From Arthrobacter sp. 18067 (GTDB lineage: Bacteria; Actinomycetota; Actinomycetes; Actinomycetales; Micrococcaceae): a stretch of DNA of 64,000 bases. Positions 51,959 to 59,978 of the stretch are shown here, piece after piece. The position numbers were made by a program, and so were the translations under genes. Where the stretch lies: positions 58,828-122,827 of the forward strand of contig NZ_CACSJJ010000021.1 of the NCBI RefSeq assembly GCF_902706295.1, given 5' to 3'. The stretch's first letter is position 1. Every line of letters begins with the position of its first letter. Below the pieces are notes generated by a model. The model made no database searches. It was not told where the DNA came from and saw nothing but the letters and a program-made list of their open reading frames with translations.

Positions 51959-52903
51959 TTGGCCGAGGGCAGCAATTCGCACTATCAGGTTCTCCGTGTT
52001 TCCGTCACAGCCACGGACAAGGAGATCAAAGTGGCCTACCGGAAGGCTGCCCGGAAGGCCCACCCCGATCACGGTGGAGAAGCGGAGACGTTCAGGCGCG
52101 TGACCCTCGCCTACGAAACCCTGATCGATCCGCAGCGCAGGGCTGAGTACGACCGGAGGTACGCCAGCGGCGCCTCGGGCCCCAGCCAGCCAAGGCCTGG
52201 CGATTACACGGGCACCGCTGCTCCGGGCCCCTTTGCCACAAGCAACGTCAGGCGGCCCCAGGCCCAGCGCAACACAGCCGGTGATCCCGCGGTCTATGTT
52301 CCCGCTTTTGACGATCCCAATGAAGTTCCGCTGATTTCTGCGGCGGAAGCAGCCCAACAGGTCCACGGACTCCCCCGCAAACGTGGAATCTTTGGTGCCG
52401 AAGCGCGGATCCAGAGGGAGATGCGCACGGTCCAGCTCATCAGCCGCCAGGTCCTGCCTGCCATTCCCGCCGCGAGGCTCATCAACGGACTCCGCTCGCC
52501 GTCGGACAACAACCACATCGACCACGCTGTCCTCTCCGGCTACCGGCTGGCGTTGGTCGGGTCCATGCTGTTGCCCAAAGGCGCCTACGCCTGGGACGGC
52601 AATTCCTTGCGCCACGGCGGCCGTTCCGTGGCTCCCCCGCAACTTGCCCACATTGTCCGCCATATGCAGGACATCTTCCCCGAACTCAACGTCACGGGCT
52701 GGGTGGTCCTGCACAGTCCCGACGGCAACCTCCATGAACCGGTCATCGATCAGTACGGCAAAGGCCAATCCAGCCACAATGCCGTGGAGGTAGTCAATGG
52801 TGCCGGGCTCGTCAGGGGGCTCAAGCAGTTCCTCAGCTCGGGGCCGGCCCCGAATACTGTGGTGGTGCCGGTCCTGGCCCGACTGCTTCGCGGGATGCAC
52901 TAG
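51959..52903 (+). CDS. J-domain protein with a NERD-like C-terminal region
   Basis: Protein of 314 residues with an N-terminal J domain (SHYQVLRVSVTATDKEIKVAYRKAARKAHPDHGG, HPD motif near residue 36), a Pro/Ala/Gln-rich linker and a C-terminal domain whose core NNHIDHAVLSGYRLALVGSMLLPKGAY resembles nuclease-related NERD domains; that assignment is tentative. J domains recruit Hsp70. The start is a TTG at 51959 with GAGAAGG upstream; no ATG or GTG fits. Divergent from the lipid kinase gene and followed by trmL. Confidence 0.8.
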   Translation: MAEGSNSHYQVLRVSVTATDKEIKVAYRKAARKAHPDHGGEAETFRRVTLAYETLIDPQRRAEYDRRYASGASGPSQPRPGDYTGTAAPGPFATSNVRRPQAQRNTAGDPAVYVPAFDDPNEVPLISAAEAAQQVHGLPRKRGIFGAEARIQREMRTVQLISRQVLPAIPAARLINGLRSPSDNNHIDHAVLSGYRLALVGSMLLPKGAYAWDGNSLRHGGRSVAPPQLAHIVRHMQDIFPELNVTGWVVLHSPDGNLHEPVIDQYGKGQSSHNAVEVVNGAGLVRGLKQFLSSGPAPNTVVVPVLARLLRGMH

Positions 52904-52965
52904 GCCGCCGGGACCACCGATCGCCGGGATGCGGCTGCTCCGGACAGGCTGACTAAGATGGGACA

Positions 52966-53433
52966 GTGTTCCGCATCCTCTTCCACACCCCAGAAATCCC
53001 GGGCAATACGGGCAACGCCATCCGCTTGGCCGCCATCACGGGAGCCGAGCTCCATCTGGTGGAGCCCCTTGGCTTCGATTTTTCCGATGCCAAGCTGCGC
53101 CGCGCCGGCCTTGACTACCATGATCTCGCGGTAGTCACTGTCCACAAGGACATCGACGCCGCCTGGGCAGCATTGAAACCCGAGCGTGTCTTCGCCTACA
53201 CCTCCGATGGCGAGACGTCCTATACCGATATCAGCTACCGCGAAGGCGACGTCCTGATGTTCGGGCCGGAGTCGGTTGGCCTGCCGGACTGGCTGAAGCA
53301 GGACCCCCACGTCACCGCACGCGTTCGCCTTCCCATGAAGCCGTCGCTACGCTCTCTCAACCTGGCCAATGCTGCCTCGATCGCCGTGTTCGAAGCCTGG
53401 CGGCAGAACGGATTTGCCGGCGCCAAGATCTAG
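52966..53433 (+). CDS. trmL: tRNA (cytidine(34)-2'-O)-methyltransferase TrmL
   Basis: SPOUT-fold methyltransferase of 155 residues that 2'-O-methylates the wobble base of leucine tRNAs using SAM. It begins FRILFHTPEIPGNTGNAIRLAAITGAELHLVEPLGF and has the knot motifs LMFGPESVGLP and RLPMKPSLRSLNLANAASIAVFEAWRQ. The GTG at 52966 is the only fitting start. One base after its stop begins the SigK promoter. Confidence 0.95.
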   Translation: MFRILFHTPEIPGNTGNAIRLAAITGAELHLVEPLGFDFSDAKLRRAGLDYHDLAVVTVHKDIDAAWAALKPERVFAYTSDGETSYTDISYREGDVLMFGPESVGLPDWLKQDPHVTARVRLPMKPSLRSLNLANAASIAVFEAWRQNGFAGAKI

Positions 53434-53434
53434 C

Positions 53435-53462
53435 CCATCCAACGGCACGGCAGCACCGAATA
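53435..53462 (+). promoter_or_regulatory. SigK-type promoter upstream of sigK
   Basis: CCATCC at 53435-53440 and CCGAATA at 53456-53462 are 15 bases apart. These are the -35 and -10 boxes reported for M. tuberculosis SigK, in the right order and 49 bases before the sigK start, so sigK probably autoregulates. Confidence 0.7.
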
Positions 53463-53510
53463 CCTTATGCAGGGACAAGTCCTGCCTTGGATATTCGTTG
53501 AGGAGCCTAC

Positions 53511-54227
53511 GTGAGCGCGCTGCAGACCAGGGGGATGCCGGTAAAGCACCACACTGCCGCGTGCGCAACACAATATGGACGTGCTGCCGCATTCAAACGG
53601 GACGACATATGCTGGACGGTGATGGACATCCCCAACAACCCCGGCCCCCCGGTCTTTGAGGCTACAGGCACTGCGACGGACTTGAATGCGCAGTTGACTG
53701 GTTTGCTCGAGCTCGTGGCCACCGGCGACCAGCAGGCTTTTGCCGAGTTTTACCGCCTGACCTCCAGACGGGTCTTCGGTATGGCCAGGCGCGTCCTGAT
53801 AGACCCTGACTTGAGCGAGGACGCCACCCAGGAAGTTTTCATCCAGGTGTGGCAAGGAGCGGCGAAGTTTGATCGCGCGGCCGGAACCCCACTGGCCTGG
53901 CTCATGACCATTGCGCATCGACGGGCCATAGACCGCGTTCGCACCGTTCAGGCCGCAACGGACCGCGAAGCCAAATACGGCGCAGCGAGCCAGGACCCGG
54001 ACCGCGACCTGGTCGCCGAAGAGGCCGACACGAACCTGGAAGCCGAAGCCGTCAGCCGATGCCTCGGCACACTCACGGACACCCAGCGCGAATCCGTCCG
54101 CCTCGCCTACTACGGCGGTCTGACGTACCGGGAGGTCGCCGAACATCTCGGCGCCGCCGTCCCCACCATCAAGTCCCGCATCCGGGATGGACTGCTGCGC
54201 CTGAAGACCTGCCTGGGGGTGGGTTGA
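53511..54227 (+). CDS. sigK: ECF sigma factor SigK
   Basis: Extracytoplasmic-function sigma factor of 238 residues. Region 2 spans about 65-135 (AFAEFYRLTSRRVFGMARRVLIDPDLSEDATQEVFIQVWQ) and region 4 about 180-235 (SVRLAYYGGLTYREVAEHLGAAVPTIKSRIRDGLLRLK). The GTG at 53511 has AGGAG six bases upstream, giving an N-terminal extension of about 55 residues before region 2; an internal ATG at 53622 (MDIPNNPG) would give a more usual length. It is followed one base later by the anti-sigma gene. Confidence 0.92.
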   Translation: MSALQTRGMPVKHHTAACATQYGRAAAFKRDDICWTVMDIPNNPGPPVFEATGTATDLNAQLTGLLELVATGDQQAFAEFYRLTSRRVFGMARRVLIDPDLSEDATQEVFIQVWQGAAKFDRAAGTPLAWLMTIAHRRAIDRVRTVQAATDREAKYGAASQDPDRDLVAEEADTNLEAEAVSRCLGTLTDTQRESVRLAYYGGLTYREVAEHLGAAVPTIKSRIRDGLLRLKTCLGVG

Positions 54228-54228
54228 T

Positions 54229-55062
54229 ATGAGTGAGAACACCAGTGGAGGCTTTATCCGCAGAATGTTTGCCAACGACATCGCTACCGACCTCGCCGAG
54301 GGCCGCGTTCTTGAGCTGGCTGAAATCTACGCGTTGGACGCTGTCAGTGACGAAGAACGGGCCCTGATAGACGACTACATCAAGGATGCTCCAGAAGGTC
54401 CGGAGTTCCACGAACGGGTCCGTGAAGCCCGGGAGACTCTGGCAGTCAGCTTCGCGCCGGAGGAAGCGCCACCTGCGGGGCTGTTCGACAACATTATGGA
54501 GCGCATTGCCAACGATGCCGTCGTTGAGCCTGCCGCTGAGCCGGTAAGGCCCGGGCCTGAAAGCCCGCCCGTGGATGAACTTGCCGCCGCGAGGATGAAG
54601 CGCGAGGAGCGCAGCCGGACTGGTGGCGCACGCAGATGGATCGTCGGGGCAGCCGCTGCGGCCGTAATTGCCCTCGGTGGCATCGGGGTGGGCACCTACG
54701 TCTCGGCGCAGAATGACCCAGTCAACCAGGTGCTGCAGGCACAGGATGTCCAGAAGAAGTCCGCGCCGGTTCCCGGCGGCGGTACTGCCACCATCTCCGC
54801 ATCATCAGCCAAAGACTCGTTCGTGATCCTGATGGATGGTGTTGCCCCGGCGCCGGAGGGCAAGGTCTACCAGTTGTGGACCCTTCCCAAAGACGGGTCG
54901 GCCCCTGTACCCCAGGGCACCATGGACGCCCAGACGCTTTCCAAGCCCGCCGTTGTGAAGGGCCTGGCATCTGCATCGTCCGTAGCCATCACGGTGGAAC
55001 CCACAGGCGGATCGAGCGCCCCCACCACTGAGCCGGTCCTCGTGGTCGCGCTCAGCGCCTGA
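54229..55062 (+). CDS. rskA: Anti-sigma-K factor RskA
   Basis: Membrane anti-sigma factor of 277 residues. The cytoplasmic N-terminus (LAEIYALDAVSDEERALIDDYIKDAPEGPEFHERVREARETLA) binds SigK; a single helix (RWIVGAAAAAVIALGGIGVGTYV) at about 141-163 is followed by the external RskA domain (DSFVILMDGVAPAPEGKVYQLWTLPKDGSAPVPQGTM). Regulated intramembrane proteolysis of RskA releases SigK in mycobacteria. The ATG follows the sigK stop after one base. Confidence 0.93.
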   Translation: MSENTSGGFIRRMFANDIATDLAEGRVLELAEIYALDAVSDEERALIDDYIKDAPEGPEFHERVREARETLAVSFAPEEAPPAGLFDNIMERIANDAVVEPAAEPVRPGPESPPVDELAAARMKREERSRTGGARRWIVGAAAAAVIALGGIGVGTYVSAQNDPVNQVLQAQDVQKKSAPVPGGGTATISASSAKDSFVILMDGVAPAPEGKVYQLWTLPKDGSAPVPQGTMDAQTLSKPAVVKGLASASSVAITVEPTGGSSAPTTEPVLVVALSA

Positions 55063-55090
55063 CGCCAAGGGGTTCAACGCTCTTAATGCT

Positions 55091-55128
55091 CGACGGCGGC
55101 CGTCCCATCAAGGGGACGGCCGCCGTCG
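55091..55128. terminator. Bidirectional terminator between rskA and the gluconate permease gene
   Basis: Perfect 16-base inverted repeat, CGACGGCGGCCGTCCC at 55091-55106 and GGGACGGCCGCCGTCG at 55113-55128, around ATCAAG, between convergent genes. Confidence 0.8.
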
Positions 55129-55152
55129 CTCGTATGTTGGCGTTTTGGGTAG

Positions 55153-56556
55153 CTACAACACCAACGATAGAAGCATCACGAACCCGAAGCCCACCACGGA
55201 GATCAGGGTTTCCATGACCGACCAGGTCTTGAATGTCTGCCCGACGGTGAGCCCGAAGAGTTCTTTGACCAACCAGAATCCGGCGTCGTTGACGTGGGAC
55301 AGGAACAGCGAGCCTGCGCCAATTGCCAGGGCCAACAAGGCAGCATGCGTCGGGCTCAGGCTGCTCGCCAGTGGCGCCACAATTCCCGCGGCCGTTACCG
55401 TGGCAACCGTGGCTGAGCCAGTGGCCAGTCGGAGAGCCACCGCCACGATGAAGCCGAGCACCAGGACCGACATGTTGGCACCTTCGGCCCATTTCTTGAC
55501 GGCATCCCCCACGCCCGCACCGATCAGGGTCTGCTTGAAACCGCCACCCGCTCCCACAATGAGGAGGATCGCGGCGATCGGCCCTAGGCTTTCGCCCAAC
55601 TTGGAGGTGATCTTGCTGCCGGTGAAGCCCACGGCGTAGCCGAACGTCACGATTGCAAGGAGCACAGCCAGCGTCATGGCCACCAAAGGTTGGCCCACGA
55701 AGTCGAAGAAAATCCGGATGGCTGGTGCCGTTTCGGGGTTTGGCCAGATGATGCCACCCAGCGCTTTGAGGAGCATCAGGACCACAGGGAAGATGATGGT
55801 TAACAGGGTCACCAGGAACGAGGGCTGTCGCTTGACCTCGCTCATGTCGGCCGCGTGCTGGGTGTCGATGCCGCCGGCCACTGCGGGCGCGTCAACCGGG
55901 ACCCAGCGGGCCGCCAACCGGGAAAAGAGCGGACCACAGATGATGACCGTGGGAATCGCCACGAGGATGCCCAGACCGAGAGTTGTTCCCAGTTGGGCTT
56001 TGACTGCGCTGATCGCTATGAGTGGTCCCGGATGCGGCGGCACGAGCCCGTGAAGGACGGACAGGCCAGCCAACGCTGGAATGGCGATGCGCATCAGCTT
56101 CATCTTGGACCGCTGCGTCACCAGGACAATCACCGGAAGCAGCAGGACGAGCCCGATTTCGAAGAACATGGGCAAGCCGATGATGACCGCCACAAGCGTG
56201 ATCATCCAGACCAACTTGTTGCCGCTGGCTTTGGCCAGCAAAGTGTCCACCACCCGGTTGGCGCCCCCGGAATCGGCCAACAACTTCCCGAGCATGGCTC
56301 CCAGGGCAATGAGCAGCCCGACTTCCTTGAGGACACCACCAACCCCGTCTTCGAAGTTGGTGATGACCTTGCCCAGTTCCACGCCGGAGGCCAGGCCAAC
56401 GAAGGCCGAGCCAAGCACCAGCGCCAGGAACGGATGAAGCTTGAGCTTGGCAATCAACACCACAATCAGGGCAATGCCCAGGGCGGCCACGACAAGAAGT
56501 TGGGTGTCGTGCCCGGTCCATTCCTGTACTTGCGTTGCGGTTTCCAGGACCCTCAC
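55153..56556 (-). CDS. gntP: Gluconate:H+ symporter (GntP family)
   Basis: Membrane transporter of 467 residues with about 12-14 helices that imports gluconate with protons. Family marks are LHPFLALVLGSAFVGLASG, ALGAMLGKLLADSGGANRVVDTLL, VPPHPGPLIAIS and LFLSHVNDAGFWLVKELFG. Its GTG at 56556 overlaps the gntK stop as GTGA, so transport and phosphorylation are coupled. Confidence 0.95.
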   Translation of the reverse strand: MRVLETATQVQEWTGHDTQLLVVAALGIALIVVLIAKLKLHPFLALVLGSAFVGLASGVELGKVITNFEDGVGGVLKEVGLLIALGAMLGKLLADSGGANRVVDTLLAKASGNKLVWMITLVAVIIGLPMFFEIGLVLLLPVIVLVTQRSKMKLMRIAIPALAGLSVLHGLVPPHPGPLIAISAVKAQLGTTLGLGILVAIPTVIICGPLFSRLAARWVPVDAPAVAGGIDTQHAADMSEVKRQPSFLVTLLTIIFPVVLMLLKALGGIIWPNPETAPAIRIFFDFVGQPLVAMTLAVLLAIVTFGYAVGFTGSKITSKLGESLGPIAAILLIVGAGGGFKQTLIGAGVGDAVKKWAEGANMSVLVLGFIVAVALRLATGSATVATVTAAGIVAPLASSLSPTHAALLALAIGAGSLFLSHVNDAGFWLVKELFGLTVGQTFKTWSVMETLISVVGFGFVMLLSLVL

Positions 56557-57098
56557 GAGGCTGTCTCTTCGGGGCCGGCGCCTGCGGGCCGGAGACCGAG
56601 CCGTTCAATGACTTCGTCGGCTTCTTCTGCCGGCGACGCGGAAACGCAGAGCGAGATGTGGTTCTCGTCTTCCGTGGGCTCCTCCAGGGCGTCGAACTGC
56701 GATTCCAGGAGTGACGGCGGCATGAAGTGGCCGTGCCTGGATGCCAGACGATCGGAAATCTTGTCCTTGCTCCCCTGCAGGAAGACAAACACCACGCCCT
56801 CGCCGCGAAGCACGTCGCGGTACTTCTTTTTCAGAGCCGAGCACGTAATGATCGCCGGGGTTCCTGCATCCGCTCGCTCGCGGATCCAGTCCGAAATGAT
56901 GCCCAGCCAAGGCCAGCGGTCCTCATCGCTGAGGGCAAGCCCCGACTGCATCTTGGCTACGTTCGCCTCCGGGTGCAGGTCGTCGCCTTCGGCCAGATCC
57001 CATCCCAGCTTGCCGGCAAGAACACCGGCTACAGTCGATTTGCCGGAACCGGAGACTCCCATAATCACCAGTACGGGTTGTTGCGCAGTCTTCGCCAT
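56553..57098 (-). CDS. gntK: Gluconokinase
   Basis: Phosphorylates gluconate to 6-phosphogluconate for the pentose phosphate or Entner-Doudoroff route. At 181 residues it has Walker A MGVSGSGKSTVAGVLAG, EGDDLHPEANVAKMQSGLALSDEDRWPWL, and ITCSALKKKYRDVLRG with the lid that follows. The ATG at 57098 is preferred over the TTG at 57101, with GGAAGG upstream. No GntR-type gene is in the window; a possible operator TATGATTTAACCGAG lies at 57123-57137. Confidence 0.95.
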   Translation of the reverse strand: MAKTAQQPVLVIMGVSGSGKSTVAGVLAGKLGWDLAEGDDLHPEANVAKMQSGLALSDEDRWPWLGIISDWIRERADAGTPAIITCSALKKKYRDVLRGEGVVFVFLQGSKDKISDRLASRHGHFMPPSLLESQFDALEEPTEDENHISLCVSASPAEEADEVIERLGLRPAGAGPEETAS

Positions 57099-57172
57099 CA
57101 AAGTCTGCCTTCCTCGAATAAATATGATTTAACCGAGATCAAGCATATGACACGGGTTACACCACGGCAACG

Positions 57173-57952
57173 TCAGAAGCCGGCGATGGTGCTTGTACCA
57201 TTGACGGACACCACGTGGAAGGCCTCAGCACTGCCACCGGACGTCAGGCCTGCCCGTTCACCGTTGGCCAGCAGCAGGCTCCTGACAACGCGCTCCATGC
57301 CTTCAATGTCGGGATGCTGGCTTGCATGGATCCGGATGGCGTCGAGCTTGGCGTCGACGTGTCCTGAGACGTCCACAAAGTGGTTCTCCCTGGCTTCCGG
57401 GCTGGAGATAAACCACAACCACGGCAGCTTGTAGGCACTCAGTCCCGCCTCGGCCAACTCCGGGTAGGCGAAGGGATTCTCCACTGCCGGATAGACGGCA
57501 CGAGTCACGGCCTCGCCGGCTGCAAGGTGGTCCGGGTGGCTCTTTTGCAGGCGGTCCCAGTTCCGTTCGGGGTGCATGGTCAGCACGATGTCGGGTCGGA
57601 TTTCACGGATCAGCTTCACCACCTGCTTGATGACGCCATGTGTCGGTTCAAGGTAGCCATCGAGCTCGTGAAGGTAATGGATGTCAGTGACACCCACCAG
57701 AGCGGCCGCACGCCTTTGCTCCTCAGCGCGGAGCTCGGTGATCCGCTCCCTGTCGGCCGGATCGAAGCCGCCGGCGTCGCCGTCGGTCATGATGCAGTAG
57801 ATGACCTCGACGCCGGCCGCAGTCCACGCTGCAATGGTGCCAGCGGCGCCGAAGTCGATGTCGTCAGGATGGGCAGTAAAACAAAGCACCCGCTCGACGC
57901 GCTCCGTGGAGGCGTCGAACGGGCTCTTTGCTGACGTAACGCCAGTAGACAA
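57173..57952 (-). CDS. PIG-L/LmbE-family zinc-dependent deacetylase
   Basis: Metallohydrolase of 259 residues related to the mycothiol enzymes MshB and Mca. Zinc-binding AHPDDIDFG is near residue 27 and SHPDHLAAG near 140; TDGDAGG and HPERNW also fit. The TTG at 57952 has AAAGG nine bases upstream, within the end of etfA. It follows etfA closely; a link to redox-thiol metabolism is possible but the substrate is not determined. Confidence 0.88.
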   Translation of the reverse strand: MSTGVTSAKSPFDASTERVERVLCFTAHPDDIDFGAAGTIAAWTAAGVEVIYCIMTDGDAGGFDPADRERITELRAEEQRRAAALVGVTDIHYLHELDGYLEPTHGVIKQVVKLIREIRPDIVLTMHPERNWDRLQKSHPDHLAAGEAVTRAVYPAVENPFAYPELAEAGLSAYKLPWLWFISSPEARENHFVDVSGHVDAKLDAIRIHASQHPDIEGMERVVRSLLLANGERAGLTSGGSAEAFHVVSVNGTSTIAGF

Positions 57953-57957
57953 AGGGA

Positions 57958-58911
57958 TCAGCCTTTCCGCTTCTTGATCTCGGCCGTGGCCTGTGGGAGA
58001 ACCTTGAAGAGGTCACCGATGATGCCGTAGTCGGCGATCTCGAACACCGGCGATTCTGCGTCCTTGTTGATGGCCACGATGACCTTGGAGGTCTGCATTC
58101 CGGCCTTCTGCTGGATGGCTCCGGAGATGCCGGCCGAGATGTACAACTGGGGCGAAACCGTGACACCGGTCTGGCCGACCTGGGCGTCGTGGCCGATCCA
58201 GCCTGCATCGGTGGCAGCACGGGATGCGCCTACGGCAGCGCCCAAGGCATCCGCGAGCTCTTCAACCGGAGCGAAGTCACCGTCAACGCCGCGGCCGCCG
58301 GCCACGACGATCCTCGCTTCACTAAGGTCCGGGCGGCCGCTGACAGGCTTCTCGGTCCGCGCAGCGATGCGTGCAGAGTTCGCGATCGCGTCAGCCGGTA
58401 CGTCAACCGTTGCAGTGGCCGGGGCAGGCGCAGCACCAACCGGGGCAGGCTCTACGTTGTTGGCCTTCACCGAGAGCACTGTCACCGGAGTGGTGGCCTT
58501 CGCCGTGGTGTTGTACGAGCCGGCAAGAACACTCTTGTGCGCCGTGCCATCGGCTTCGACGCCCACGACGTCGGTGATCACGCCGGCATTGAGCTTGATA
58601 CCAAGCCTGCCCGCGATATCCTTGCCCTCCGGAGAGTTGTCCAGAAGGACGGCCGTGGCTCCCGAGGCTGCCACAGCAGCGGCGAGGTAGGCGGCCTTCG
58701 GGCCAACCAGGTAGTTGTCGAGGTCCTCCGCCGACGGCACGTACACCGTGGTGACGCCATAGGCACCCAGGGTGGCAGCGACGTCGTCGTTCAGCTCCCC
58801 GGTGAATGCGACGGCGGTCTCCCCCAGCGATCGGGCGATGGTCAGGAGTTCCAGGCTGCTCTTCTTGAGAGCCGCTCCGGGGTTGTCAATGAAAACAAGT
58901 GCATTTGCCAT
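57958..58911 (-). CDS. etfA: Electron transfer flavoprotein alpha subunit
   Basis: Alpha subunit of 317 residues carrying the FAD of ETF, which accepts electrons from acyl-CoA and other dehydrogenases. The C-terminal FAD domain shows ARIVVAGGRGVDGDFAPVEELADALGAAVGASRAATDAGWIGHDAQVGQTG and the SGAIQQKAGM...VAINKDAESPVFEIADYGIIGD end. AAGGGG precedes the ATG. It follows etfB by 14 bases. Confidence 0.96.
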   Translation of the reverse strand: MANALVFIDNPGAALKKSSLELLTIARSLGETAVAFTGELNDDVAATLGAYGVTTVYVPSAEDLDNYLVGPKAAYLAAAVAASGATAVLLDNSPEGKDIAGRLGIKLNAGVITDVVGVEADGTAHKSVLAGSYNTTAKATTPVTVLSVKANNVEPAPVGAAPAPATATVDVPADAIANSARIAARTEKPVSGRPDLSEARIVVAGGRGVDGDFAPVEELADALGAAVGASRAATDAGWIGHDAQVGQTGVTVSPQLYISAGISGAIQQKAGMQTSKVIVAINKDAESPVFEIADYGIIGDLFKVLPQATAEIKKRKG

Positions 58912-58925
58912 GGTTGGAATCCCCT

Positions 58926-59729
58926 TTAGAGCAGCTTCTGTGCGGCGAGGAAGTCGACCAGCTTGATGCCGGCGTCGCCGTCGTCGGTGATGATGGTGCC
59001 TGCCGTCCGCGGCGGACGGGCCTCTGCAGACTCCACCACTGTCCAGGAACCGGCCAAGCCCACCTGCGCGGCGTCCACGCCGATGTCCGCGAGCGACAGG
59101 GAAGCGATCTTCTTTTTCTTGGCGGCCAGGATGCCCTTGAAGTTGGGGTAGCGCGGCTCGTTGATCTGGTCGGTGACCGAAACAACGGCAGGGAGCTGTG
59201 CTTCAACCGTCTCAGAGAAAGCACCGGCGTCACGGCGGGCGGTGACCTGGTTTCCCGAAACCTCGAGGCTGGACGCGAAGGTCACCTGCGGAAAGGACAA
59301 GCGTTCGGCCAGCTGGGCCGGGATCAGTGACGTCTCACCATCAGTGGACGCCATGCCGGTGAGGACCAGGTCCACCGGGCGACCATCCGCCGAGATGTGG
59401 CGGATAGCGGCGGCAAGCGCCAGCGAGGTAGCAGCAGCGTCGGACCCGGCCAGAGCGTCATCGCTAAGGTGGACGCCCGAATACGCGCCGATCTGCAGCG
59501 ACTTCTTCACCGCGTTGACGGCACCTGAGGGACCCATGCTCAAGGCAATGACCTCGTTGCCGGCCTTCGGGCCACCGCGTTCCTCGGCGAGCTGCAAGGC
59601 TGCCTCAAGGGCGTACTCATCCAACTCGGACAAGATGCTCTCATCACGGTCGGTGGTGTTTCCGGGCCCGGTAATGTGCCGGTCGAACTGGGCGTCCGGG
59701 ACGTGCTTGACCAGAACGACAATCTTCAA
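58926..59729 (-). CDS. etfB: Electron transfer flavoprotein beta subunit
   Basis: Beta subunit of 267 residues, binding AMP and partner dehydrogenases. It begins KIVVLVKHVPDAQFDRHITGPGNTTDRDESILSELDEYALEAALQLAE and has TGMASTDGETSLIPAQLAERL and the recognition-loop region AAKKKKIASLSLADIGVD. The TTG at 59729 fits family starts; a GTG at 59741 is the alternative, and neither has ideal spacing to a ribosome-binding site. First gene of etfB-etfA-PIG-L. Confidence 0.95.
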   Translation of the reverse strand: MKIVVLVKHVPDAQFDRHITGPGNTTDRDESILSELDEYALEAALQLAEERGGPKAGNEVIALSMGPSGAVNAVKKSLQIGAYSGVHLSDDALAGSDAAATSLALAAAIRHISADGRPVDLVLTGMASTDGETSLIPAQLAERLSFPQVTFASSLEVSGNQVTARRDAGAFSETVEAQLPAVVSVTDQINEPRYPNFKGILAAKKKKIASLSLADIGVDAAQVGLAGSWTVVESAEARPPRTAGTIITDDGDAGIKLVDFLAAQKLL

Positions 59730-59922
59730 TGTCTCTTCCACTGTCTTCGAAGCAGCCTTCCATGCTTGTGGACGGCCAACCGCAACAGCGTGGCCGTGAA
59801 TTGCCCAGCGCGTGGGCTCGTCCTAGCTAAGCATATTGCCCGCAGAAAGCCACTCCCAGCGTTAACCCCTGTTTCAGCTGCCCGCGAGACTTTCGTTTCG
59901 CTGACGCCGCGCCGCGCACGGC

Positions 59923-59959
59923 AAAACGGCGGGCGACACCGTGAGGTGCCGACCGCCGT
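59923..59959 (-). terminator. Intrinsic terminator after the HtrA-type protease gene
   Basis: On the minus strand a 15-base stem (59959-59945 with 59940-59926) contains one mismatch and one G-U pair and is followed by TTTT at 59926-59923. Confidence 0.75.
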
Positions 59960-59978
59960 CGTTCGCTGTTCAGGCTGC

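Noticed and set aside
51839..52900. Upstream extension of the lipid kinase frame to 663 codons
   Set aside because: The extra 354 codons are antisense to the J-domain gene and carry no domain.
55855..57132. Plus-strand frame of 425 codons
   Set aside because: Antisense to the gluconate permease and kinase genes.
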